Positions 1 to 8,899 of a stretch of 64,000 nucleotides of DNA are shown in pieces (the first letter of the stretch is position 1; every line of letters starts with the position of its first letter). The notes beneath the pieces are model-generated. The model searched no databases. It saw nothing but the letters and a program-made list of their open reading frames with translations, and was not told where the DNA came from. Origin of the DNA: Uloborus plumipes (lineage: Eukaryota; Arthropoda; Arachnida; Araneae; Uloboridae); assembly GCA_038373865.1 (NCBI GenBank), contig JAXGGA010001702.1:1-64000 (forward strand), written 5' to 3'. The translations under genes were made by a program, and so were the position numbers.

Positions 1-464
1 GTCAGGAAAGCTGCACTGAGCAAAGTGTGCATTTATATTAAACGGCCAATCGGGAGATTGCGGCTCGGTCTGGCTGTGTCCGGGATATTCCCTTTTTGAC
101 AGGATTGTCCCGGACTGGTGACAGAGATCTCCCCCAGCGCTGGGGTAAAGAGGGAAGGAGTACCACGTGTTCATACATTCTCTCCCTCTGGGGAGAGAGG
201 AAACTTTCGAGCTGAAGAAATGTTGTCCTTTCAGATTAAAGAAAAACTGGATCCATCCGTCGTCATTAATTATATGAGTTGTCATTCGATACCTCTGAGA
301 AGGGCGTGAGCGAAAATTGGCGATAAATTGCTTTTTTTTTTTTTTTTTTACATCAGCACGTGATTTCTCGCTTTGAAATCTTGTGCTGAGTGTGAGGGAT
401 ATGGTGGTTGTTAATACGTTGACTGCCAAGCTACGAAAAAATTCGTAGAATATGAGATGGGCTA
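1..464. other. Complex non-coding block with three short inverted repeats
   Basis: No gene is recognised. Three inverted repeats fall within 120 bases: GTCCGGGA (78-85) with TCCCGGAC (108-115), a perfect 14-base palindrome CCCCAGCGCTGGGG (132-145), and CTCTCC (180-185) with GGAGAG (192-197). A further 7-bp hairpin, CTACGAA/TTCGTAG, sits at 431-447. An ATG-started frame of 63 codons covers part of the block, but it has no recognisable domain and its length is unremarkable for the local base composition. Confidence 0.4.
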
Positions 465-756
465 CACTGTAAAAAATGAATTTTGTTGTTACAGCATAAT
501 ACTGCTAATTTTATGGGTATAAACTGCAAAAATTTCTAATGTTACAGTAATAAAATTTAAATCGATACTTTTACAGTACTAAACTGTAAAATTGCTAATT
601 TTTCAGTAATAAACTGTAAAATTGTCAATTTTGCAGTTTATTACCGTGCATTTTACAGTTTTAAACTGGAACCTCTGCGGCCAGTATTATACTATTGTTT
701 TTACAGTAGAATACAGCTAAATTTTACTGCAATAAACTGTAAAATTCCCAACTTTT
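465..756. mobile_element. CACTG-ended miniature inverted-repeat element, copy 1 (3' truncated)
   Basis: The element begins CACTGTAAAAAATG, as do the copies at 5962 and 56209. Its body is built from short alternating units around ACAGTAATAAACTGTAAAATT, themselves nearly palindromic (ACAGT...ACTGT). The phrase AAACTGGAACCTCTG is shared with the second copy. The matching right terminus is not found, so this copy appears truncated near 756. CACTG-type ends occur in CACTA/CMC-like DNA transposons, but the superfamily is uncertain. Confidence 0.6.
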
Positions 757-841
757 CCGTAAGAAAGGCAGCGGTTACTTACTGCTTTATACCCGAACTT
801 TGCCTCAAAATTTTCGAGTTGTACCGTACCAAGTGCGGTCG

Positions 842-1025
842 CTCGCTGGTGTTCTAATTTCACATTTAGCTACGAGCTTTTGTTGGCTCTCTGCTCTATT
901 AGAGGATTTTTGCCTCCAGCTCGTTTAATTCCTATTCCATGCTGATTGAGTGCATAATAAGCACGAAACTGCAGTCCATGGATGGAATAAACGAGCTGTT
1001 GGTGCATTACAAAAAACATGTGGTC
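842..1025 (+). repeat. Unclassified dispersed repeat (family B), copy 1
   Basis: Related copies lie at 42440-42620 in the same orientation and 12990-13165 in the opposite one. Shared landmarks in order are TTCTAATTTCACATT, TTTTTGCCTCC, a TATTCCATGCTGAT-like stretch, GCATAATAAGCACGAAAC and CTGCAGTCCATGG. No terminal inverted repeats or tRNA-like boxes were seen. A minus-strand frame of 72 codons over it has no recognisable domain. Confidence 0.6.
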
Positions 1026-1726
1026 TACAAACAACGATAAATTCCTTTGATTTTCGTCTTGCGTCATCGATACCTTAGTTTTGATCAACGCAATTCTAAA
1101 TTTCGACTCATTTGCAATTTTTTAAAAATTAAGAAGAAGAATCAAAACTATCGTCTTAAAGATAAATATTAGAGATTTTTACGGAGGCGTATTTAAAGTA
1201 CATTCGAAGGTAAACTTAATAGAGTTAATCCCCCGTTGAAAATCTTACATTTGTAAACCAACTCTCCAAGTGGCGTAATTGAAATGCTGAATTACCGAGC
1301 TATTTGTTTAATTACGAAGAAAGTTGAAGTAGTAGTACATACATGATTGGAAATTTTCTGATTGTCTTTTCTGTAAATACTGACTGCATTAAGATTTGTC
1401 TGTTGCTGCTTCGATTTTGGAAAGTTATTTAATGGGACGCGAGAATCATTTAGGCCTAAATACTTTAGAATTCTTTTTATTGTTTTGCAGTTCTGGAGGG
1501 AATGAATTAGAAATCCAAGAAGTCTTCTTCTGACAAGTTAATTGCTTAAATTTTACCAAACTGCTTTCGAAGCAGGATGAGAATTCGATATGTCCTCTAA
1601 TTAGAACAAATTAAATGGGAACTTAAAATCAATCATTCTTAAGAAGAATATGTACATGCGTCTCTGAACCTAGTTTCTTTGAAAGGTATTTTAAATATAA
1701 TTAAAATTTTATTTAATTTCTGACGT
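1026..1726. other. AT-rich non-coding stretch
   Basis: No gene or repeat boundary is recognised. The part at about 1210-1400 is of higher complexity and contains two TTTAATTACG/TAATTG-like homeodomain-type sites, but too little is visible to call it regulatory. Confidence 0.3.
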
Positions 1727-1761
1727 TAAATGCAAAGGCGTTATTTACGCCTTTGCATTTA
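1727..1761. other. Perfect 15-bp hairpin with octamer-like arms
   Basis: TAAATGCAAAGGCGT (1727-1741) is followed by a five-base spacer and its exact reverse complement (1747-1761). Each arm contains ATGCAAA, the core of the POU-domain octamer. It could be a paired POU/Oct site, a small RNA hairpin, or a chance or relic palindrome. There is no terminator-like T run directly after it. Confidence 0.5.
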
Positions 1762-2119
1762 TTATCTGGGTTTGCTTTGGAGTTATTTTACTCTTGATTT
1801 ATTATTTCTCTCTGACAATCTCAGTTTAGTTTTGAAATATACCGTTTACAAATAAAGTATCTGATTTCAATTTAATGAAACAATTGGGAATGAAAATATA
1901 TTTTTTTGGGAAAGGTGGAGATGTTTCATTTTAAATTTCCAGGGACGGTTAGAGGGGCCAGCGACCCAAACAACCGCCGGCCAAGCTTGGCAAGCGACTC
2001 CCTTTGAGAATCTCTTTTAATTTGTTCTCATCAAATTCTCTTTCTGAAATCGAAGAGTGGATATTCCTTACCTCGTGCGAATGAACTTTCATGAATTTTT
2101 GTTTATTGTAAACACCTGT

Positions 2120-2775
2120 AAATTGAAAAACCGCTTCGAATAATTGATTTCTGGTCAAGAGCACCTGAAACGGCATTTTAATAATACGCATGGTTGGTTT
2201 TGAAGAAACTTCACCAGTGGAGCAAAACCAAACAATGGGCAACTTGCTATCACAGAAAAATAATTAAAATAAAACTCGATTTAAAAATGACTAAAAAATG
2301 TAGTTTGTTTTGAAGAAAGGTTAATTTCCCTTTGAGTCACGACAGATGTTGACAGTTGCGGCTTCATTCCGCGAGAAAAATTCAAGAGATGTAGAAAATA
2401 TTTTCCTTTCATTGTTTTCTTTCTTACTGAACAGTGGCGGCAATTCTGCAAATTGAAAAACCGCTTCGAATAATCGCTTTATGGTCAAGAACACCTGAAA
2501 TGGCATTTTAATATTATGCATGGTTGGTTTTGAAGAAACTTTACCAGTGGAGCAAAACCAAACAATGGGCAACTTGCTATCACAGAAAAATAATTAAAAT
2601 AAAACTCGATTTGAAAATGACTAAAAAATGTAGTTTGTTTTAAAGAAAGGTTCATTTCCCTTTGGGTTACGACAGATGTTGATAGTTGCGGCTTCATCCC
2701 GCGAGAAAAATTCAAGAGATGTAGAAAATATTTTCCTTTCATTGTTTTCTTTCTTACCGAACAGTGACGGCAATT
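2120..2775. repeat. Tandem duplication of a 330-bp unit
   Basis: Unit 1 (2120-2449) and unit 2 (2450-2775) match throughout with scattered substitutions. For example, the sequence starting AATTGAAAAACCGC occurs at 2121 and 2451. On the minus strand both units carry partly open frames. Each unit also has splice-acceptor-like TTTCAATTTRCAG and TTTTTCTGTGATAG on that strand. In one frame most differences between units change the amino acid and one unit has a stop, so purifying selection is not evident. Source unknown. Confidence 0.8.
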
Positions 2776-2935
2776 GGGGCCGAAAAGCGAGGGGGCAAAA
2801 TTTTTTTTGGAAGCTATGCCCTTGATTTTAGGATACCTTTTGGTGATTTAAGAAAGAAAAGTTTCGGATGCCCTATCCAGAGGCGCCCCGAACTAAAATT
2901 TTCGGGGGGGGGGGGAGAATTATCAATTTGCCAAA
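2764..2935. mobile_element. Possible hAT-like terminal fragment
   Basis: CAGTGACGGCAATTGGGGCC followed by a G-rich stretch resembles the CAGTGGCG...GGGG ends common in arthropod hAT elements. A poly-G run of about 12 follows near 2907-2919. No matching opposite terminus or target duplication was found, so this is weak. Confidence 0.25.
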
Positions 2936-2970
2936 TGAAGTTTCAATTTTACCGAATGATAAAATACAAG

Positions 2971-3818
2971 CAGTGGTTGGAAAAACTACATTTCTTTTGT
3001 AGCGAACTACAACTACTTTGTTACAAATGTAGTTAACTACAACTACAACTATTTTTAATGTAGCGACTACAAACTACTTTTTGAGTTGTAGTCGCTACTT
3101 CGCTACTTTTTAAAAAATAAATAAATAAAAAGCATACACCGTTTGAGGATTGACCGAAAAAATTCAAAAAGTGGTTTACATTAATAAATTAACTCATTTG
3201 AATATGGAATACAACTAGGAATTGTCTTTGAATTTATTTGTTACTTTTCCTTTTTGTTCCTTTTTTTTTTTTGCTAAAATTTGTCCTTTTTAGATTTTTT
3301 AAACAATTTTTACGAATATTCGCCACAAGAACGGATTCAAAAGTTGAAAGATTGAAAGAATTCAACCTTCAATTTTTTTTTTTAATTTCTTGCCAGGGAA
3401 TATTTAGGAACATGAAAATTATTTGAAGGAATATAAAAATTATGATGCCAAATAAACCAATGATATCAAGCAGATAGAATGTATTTCGTCAAAATGATGT
3501 ATCTAAGGATCAGCTCATATTTTTATGGTTCTTATTTCTCATTGCGTCCGCTGCTGTACTCGTGCAAGATTTGCACCAGTCAGAGTCAATTAAACCTTGT
3601 TTTTTTCTTTCGTTCTCTCTTTTTTTTTTTTATTTTTTCATTTATTTTTTTTTTTTTCATTTAAAAGTAGTTTCCAGAAATCGCTACAAACTACTATTTT
3701 TTTTGTATCGCGCTACTCACTACTCATTTTTTTTAAGTAGTGCGCTACACTACAAACTACTAAAAAATGTAGCAACTACAGTAGTTTCGCTATTGTAGCG
3801 CGCTACTTTCGACCACTG
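2971..3818. mobile_element. Non-autonomous hAT element with 8-bp target duplication
   Basis: The left end reads CAGTGGTTGGAAAAACTAC. The right end, reverse-complemented, reads CAGTGGTCGAAAGTAGCGCG. The element is flanked by a perfect 8-bp duplication AATACAAG (2963-2970 and 3819-3826), the hAT hallmark. Both subterminal zones are dense in GTAGC/GCTAC words (2990-3105 and 3665-3810), consistent with transposase-binding repeats of hAT elements. The interior is T-rich and has no transposase frame, so it depended on a source element elsewhere. The exact duplication suggests relatively recent insertion. Confidence 0.9.
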
Positions 3819-3998
3819 AATACAAGCATGCACAGTGCACACATGTCGTACATGCATAACATTTAGTGAGAAAAAAAAATCAGGCATCTTTCAAAAAACA
3901 ATTCTAAACACTAAAAAGAACAAATAATCTCAATGTTGCAATATTGCCTTCAAATCGCCGAATCGTCAGCAAAATGAGCCGAATACGGAAATTAATAG

Positions 3999-4015
3999 GA
4001 GGTCACAGTGACCTC
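3999..4015. promoter_or_regulatory. IR3 palindrome of AGGTCA half-sites, site 1
   Basis: GAGGTCA-CAG-TGACCTC is a perfect palindrome with a 3-base spacer, the arrangement of two nuclear-receptor half-sites known from oestrogen-response elements. A second site with the same arms lies at 28524-28540, and the left flanks also look related. It may therefore belong to an old dispersed repeat rather than be a selected site. Confidence 0.35.
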
Positions 4016-4190
4016 TCATCCTGGCACTCTCCCATAAATGCTTCGGAATTGTTGTTTTAAAAACGCAGTTTCAGTCTAGTTTTGGCATTGATTGGAGAAT
4101 GAAGAGGAGGTTTAAGGGCTTCATCGATGTGCTCACTCTCGGCAATTCTTCGAAGCTGAAGAGAAAAAAAAAAATTAAAAACAAAAATTC

Positions 4191-4253
4191 GGATTTTCGG
4201 TTTCTGCCTTCGGTTTCGGTCGCGTTTTACGCTGATGTGGAGCAGGGCCCTAA
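4191..4253. mobile_element. Half copy of the GGGCCCTGCTCC-ended miniature element
   Basis: This segment matches the right half of the complete element at 37889-38023 (shared TTCGGTTTCGGTCGCGTTTT, then GATGTGGAGCAGG). It ends at AGCAGGGCCCTAA. No left half is visible, so it is truncated or a single-end relic. Confidence 0.65.
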
Positions 4254-4369
4254 CCGTGGATATCGGGGGAGGGGGAAGGAGAGGGGTTCCGAATTATTAT
4301 TTGCTTGTCCTGAATTTTTCAGTCGGACAAGTCTTGTAAATTTCAACTGTCACCTTATTAAATGAGAGC

Positions 4370-5387
4370 AAAAATACATAAAATAGTGAATATATATTTA
4401 CAACTGTAGACTGATTACATAAAATAACTATAGCATGAACCAATAATCCGAATCAAAATAGTGTTTACTATATGCTTTAAGAATTCTATGCATCTATGAA
4501 TAAAATATAAAAACTTCCTAATAATATGTTTTCTATGTCACATGTAGTAAAAAAGAAAAAGGAAAAAAAGAAAAACTGCTGTGCACTACTTCAAGAGCTG
4601 ATTCGTCACCGTTCTTAAGCACTCACTTCTTTTTTTTTTACTTGTTATTTCAGCTGTAAGTTGGTTGCAGTAGAATAGACTTTGTTTGCAATACTTGAAA
4701 CAATTTTAGCTCGAAAACACTCCTTAATATTCTTATACTTCATTCAAAAAAAAAAAAAAAAGGAAATAAATACAAAAAATCAATCAATATAGTAAAATGA
4801 AATAAATAAAATTAAAAGATTTTAAAAAAAATAGTAAAATTAAATGAAATAAATTTTTGAACGGGTACTTTCTAATATTATGCAAACGAATCTGACGTAT
4901 GTTCAAAATTTTTGTGCCTTTTCTATGTCTTAAATTAGCTTCCTCTGGATTTTATGTATTGGAATCTATTTCAAAACCTTAATTCTGTAATTGCCTTCAT
5001 AAGAATAAATTACAGCTATTACAAAAATAATTTTCGAGGAGAGCAGCAAAATAAACTTTCGCTTTTGAAATGCTTTGTAAGTTAAATTTGAATTCGATCT
5101 GAAAATCGAAGAAAACAATGAAATTTCGCCCATCCTAATGGCTCATAATTTTTGATGACAACTAAGCATTTTCCAGATTTATTGCCATCCCATTGATTGC
5201 ATATTAGAAATCCGATTATACCCGAAAATGAGTTCGGGATAAAGAATTTTTATTCCTTTTTATTGATATATATATATTCGAATGGTCGGAATTGTGGCAT
5301 TATGGTACAAAAATAATGTCGTAACTGGTATGGAATTTCTATAAATAAAAACTGCCGAGCTTTCTAAAAGATTAAAATACATTTTCG
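4370..5387. other. AT-rich non-coding stretch upstream of the candidate gene
   Basis: No gene or repeat family is recognised; long A and T runs dominate. A TATAAATA word lies at 5340-5347, about 90 bases before the candidate start codon at 5439, with no ATG between them. In DNA this AT-rich such a word is common and no clear initiator motif follows, so it is not called a promoter. Confidence 0.3.
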
Positions 5388-5438
5388 TAAGTGATCAAGT
5401 CAACGGAAACAATAATTTTAAATCAAAACCGAAGAAAA

Positions 5439-5472
5439 ATGCTTCTTGTCACCAACAAGCCGCCGAATTTCC
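5439..5472 (+). CDS. Candidate first coding exon of an unidentified gene (partial)
   Basis: ATG in the context AAAATG starts a short exon of 11 codons plus one base (MLLVTNKPPNF, then C) that meets a consensus donor GTAAGT at 5473. An in-frame TAA at 5388 lies upstream, so this is the first methionine of its frame. Joined to 5703-5804, the leftover C plus AA makes a glutamine codon and the frame stays open. The 230-bp intron (5473-5702) has a GTAAGTAC donor and a TTTTTATCTCTGCAG acceptor. Reading straight through the donor instead would add about 20 codons before a stop. No homologue is recognised; the case rests on splice signals, phase and the signal-peptide-like next exon. Chance assembly of two good donors and one good acceptor remains possible. 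Confidence 0.4.
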
Positions 5473-5702
5473 GTAAGTACAGAGACTGGAAACAGGAAAA
5501 CCAGATGGTCCTCTTCAGGACAAATAACAGAAAAAGAAAGAAATAACAAAAAAAAAAAAAATCGCCCGCTCATGCCATTAGCATTTATTCACTTTTTTCT
5601 TTTGTTTTTGCTGCGCTTCTTTGTTTATTGCTTTGATTACCTGTTCTTGCATTCATGGAACTGCGTTTCCTCTTTACTTATTTATTCTTTTTATCTCTGC
5701 AG

Positions 5703-5804
5703 AAAATGTGCTCAGGAAGAAAGAAGAGGTCTATAGCTGGAAGATAATTTTACTTACATTATTATCTCTCTTGCCCTCCATCTTGGCAGCGAAGAGCAAT
5801 GGCG
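5703..5804 (+). CDS. Candidate second coding exon encoding a signal peptide (partial gene)
   Basis: The exon is 102 nt, phase 1 at both ends, between a pyrimidine-rich CAG acceptor (5701-5702) and a GGCG|GTAAGTG donor (5805). Joined to 5439-5472 it gives residues 12-45 of a predicted N terminus. Basic residues R16, K17, K18 and K25 precede a hydrophobic core at about residues 26-41 (IILLTLLSLLPSILAA), followed by polar KSNG. That is the layout of a secretory signal or signal-anchor sequence, with possible cleavage near A40/A41. Phase-1 junctions after signal peptides are common in genes for extracellular modular proteins such as immunoglobulin or EGF types. No downstream exon was recognised in the remaining 58 kb, so the mature protein is unknown. 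An unspliced 63-codon frame also covers it (5621-5812), but its first part is simply the pyrimidine tract translated. Confidence 0.42.
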
Positions 5805-5961
5805 GTAAGTGAAATGCATGAATTGTTTTACCGGTGAATCTTAGTGCTGGGTGCGCAGTCGTCTTTTTATTAATTTAACCGCAAGGAATGTTATTTGGAA
5901 ATTAGGAAATCAAGATGCCTTTGTATATGACCGCAGCTCAGCAAATCTATTTCATTATACT

Positions 5962-6302
5962 CACTGCAAAAAATAGGTGTTGTTTTTAAAGTATAATAGA
6001 GCTAATTTTATAGTAATAAACTGTAAAATTACTAGTTTCACAGTTTATTACAGTGTATTTTACAGTTTCAAAATGGAACCTCTGGTGCCAGTGTTATACT
6101 GCTGTTGTTTTCGCAGCATAATGCAGCTAATTTTATGATAAAATTTCTAATTTTACAGTAATAAACTGTAAATTTGCTAGTTGTGCAGTAATAAACTGTG
6201 AAATTCCTAAATTTTACAGTTTATTGCAGTGCTCTTAGAGTTTTAAACTGGAATCTATGCTGACAGTATTATACTGTAAAAATTACAGCTTATTTTTACT
6301 GG
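5962..6302. mobile_element. CACTG-ended miniature inverted-repeat element, copy 2 (both ends)
   Basis: This is the most complete copy. The left end CACTGCAAAAAATAGG...AAAGTATAATA mirrors the right end, whose reverse complement reads CCAGTAAAAATAAG...ACAGTATAATA, over about 35 bp. The interior repeats AGTAATAAACTGTAAAATT and its inverse several times and contains TGGAACCTCTG as in copy 1. No convincing target duplication was found. It lies about 160 bp after the donor of the candidate exon, so it would be intronic. Confidence 0.7.
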
Positions 6303-6558
6303 GTCATCAGTACTGGGTGCGCAGTTGTCTTTTTATTAATTCACAGTAAATCCATTTCATTATATTAAAATTACTGTTGCTGCAGGAATTTTCTTTAAAA
6401 AGTTAAGTCTTTGCGGGTAGTGCATTTTTTTTCGGTAAAAAAAATAGAGACTTCAATTTGCCTTTTGACATGTTATTCTTAAGCAATGAAAGTTAATACT
6501 TGTTAGTTTTTTTTTTGTCAATGAATATTTTTATTGTGGACTTTTTTGCGTCATTAAA

Positions 6559-6702
6559 TCTGTACCTCAGAGCCAGACTAACGTAAGTCCATTTTCGTCA
6601 TTTTTCAGTAGAGGGGAAAAACAATGTATTCGACAATCGTTTTTCTCCTCTACCGAAAAATGACGAAAATGGACTTACGTTAGTCTGGTTCTGAGGTACA
6701 GA
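6559..6702. mobile_element. Fully palindromic 144-bp miniature element
   Basis: The left arm begins TCTGTACCTCAGAGCCAGAC and runs to about 6622. A spacer of roughly 16 bases follows, then the right arm is almost its exact reverse complement and ends GTCTGGTTCTGAGGTACAGA. Only a few mismatches separate arms of about 64 bp. A diverged single-arm copy lies at 38247-38312. Transcribed RNA would fold into one long hairpin. No coding capacity and no clear target duplication were seen. Confidence 0.8.
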
Positions 6703-8578
6703 AATATCTTCTTCGTTAAGTTTTTCGTCGTTTTTGTTATTGTCATCTGTTTACTTTATGATTTTGCTTTTGAAAAAATTGGGAAAAATAAAATTTTTCT
6801 CTTCGTAAGTCATATTAGAATCTGAAATGAAAGATATACGTCTAACTCCAACTATGTTTATGAAAATAATATATAGTTTCAAACATACACACACACCCAA
6901 AAATCTATAAAATAATATTTTTATCACTGTTGCCCACCAAATATTGTTTTAACACAAAAATAAAGTTTATTTTCACAGAAAAGTAATTTAAAAAATAATA
7001 CTTTTAATATTAAACAACTATGCATTAAAAATGTTTTTTTTTTTTGTATATTTTGCTGCTATAAATAATTTTTATCATGCAAAAGAGCATTGATAAAAGG
7101 CATACTTCACTGCACGTCCAAAAAAATAATAGAATTTATGCTTGAAATGCAGAGCTGATGATTTCTATTTTTTTCTCCCTTCCATTTTGTTTTCCGAAGC
7201 AGAGTGCCAAAACGCATCAGTTCCTGCAGCCAGTATCTTAAGAGTGTAGATTTTGTGCCAAAAGCATTATTCATACCCATGTCAGATCTCTTAGAAAACA
7301 GGCATAAGCTTTATGATAAAAAGACATTTATCTTGCTGCGCTCCTAAGAATGCGATCGTAAAACATCTGTCACATCGAACGCTTTTCGTGGCCCAACTCG
7401 CGAGTAGCTCCAAATCTCATTCCCCAGTCTGGTCACATTTCAGGCTCTCTCACCCTGCAATCACTAAGGGTATTCAATTACTCGCCTGCCTATAAATAAA
7501 ATCGAAAAGCAAGAACGAAGAAAATAGATTAAGAAGAAGAAAAAAAAAATCCCCAACACTCTTGGTAACATAAAATGGCCACCCGAAAATCACGACCAAT
7601 TACCGTTTATTACGTCACCTTTAAAAGTTCAGTCCAAGACGGTTCAAGTTTCGATCAAAATTACCTGAGACCGGATTATGCGAAAAGTAGTTAAGGCTCG
7701 GTACGTGCTCTGCTTTTTGTGAGAGAGGCCGACTTTGTACTAGTCGCCTGCGAATTAGGGGCTCGGCATTTGGGAGTGAAATTACCGAGGAAGCTTTTTA
7801 CGACGCCGAATGGCAACGCTTGTCTCTTGGCGCTAGACACGTTGTGCATGCTTGAGCTGAACTTGATTTGGCGAAAAAAAGAATTTTAATGAAGCACGGA
7901 TGACCATAATCGAGCGAGTCTGACAAAGGTAGACGTTCTTCTCCAGATTTGCAATTCATTACTGTAATTAAGTAGATTATACCGCAGGAAACATCTGAGG
8001 AAAACATATTTGTGAAAAGATGTGAGGAGTTATTGTCCAGCCAGTTTATGGCAAATTTATTAGCATCGCTCCTCTGATATGCGTCAATTTTATAATAAAG
8101 CGGAAATCATTTTTTCTCTAATTTCTTACCTTAGAATCACATCTGCTCGATTCCGCAATAACAGCACACGAAATTTCTGAAAACAGGAACAGGAATGTAA
8201 AGAGACGCATGTCACGAAAAATCAGAAAGAAGGCAGAAGTATGAAGAGGAGAAATAAATCGTTTCATCTTCAAGGTTAATTTTTGATTTCAGAAATTGTG
8301 AATCGTGACTTTTTGAAGTAAACTCTTTTATGAATCAAACTATTTATTACAAAAATTGCTAAGTTTTTCTAGTGTACTATTTTACTCATCTCTAAGAAAA
8401 CAGTGAGCATATTTTTAATTTTTTCAAAAATATAATTTGTGATGATTCACTGGAAGGCATGCCAACTTTAAAGCGTTTCACTGAAAGCTTGCCATACTTG
8501 TTAATGGTGACGATTAATTGCGGACAATGCATCTTCAGTATCTTTACCGCATCATTCATTTTCTTTCTCGTTGACACT
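6703..8578. other. Non-coding stretch with two higher-complexity patches
   Basis: 7200-7500 and 7560-7960 have higher G+C and few homopolymer runs, in contrast with the AT-rich DNA around them. They may be regulatory or conserved elements, but no motif is decisive. The rest is AT-rich with runs of A/T and one short CA run near 6889. Confidence 0.3.
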
Positions 8579-8795
8579 TGCTCCCCTCTCCCCCCCACCA
8601 AAAAAACCATTTGTATACATGGCATTTTATTACACACCTGACGTCTCGAACTTTGTAGTTAATTTTTGGAATTGCCCCCCCCCCTCCCCACCGAAAAAAA
8701 CATTTGTATACATGGCATTTTATTACAATCCTGATGCCTCAAACTTTACAGTTGAATTTGTGGGATTGTCACCCCCTCCCAACCCAAGAGCAATG
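8579..8795. repeat. Two-and-a-bit tandem units of about 93 bp with C-rich linkers
   Basis: CATTTGTATACATGGCATTT occurs at 8608 and again at 8701. Each unit ends in a similar AATTTTTGGAATTG/AATTTGTGGGATTG stretch followed by a C-rich linker (8676-8692 and 8770-8780). The 110-codon plus-strand frame over this block is the translated tandem repeat and is not a gene. Confidence 0.8.
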
Positions 8796-8899
8796 GCGCA
8801 ATATTTAAATATCACAAAGATACCTCCAAGACATACCCCCCAAAAGGGAAAAATTCTCAATAACACTCACTTAAACATTTTAATGCTGAAATTTGCGCC

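Noticed and set aside
5340..5347. TATA box for the candidate gene
   Set aside because: TATAAATA is frequent in this AT-rich DNA, no initiator is visible and the transcription start is unknown.
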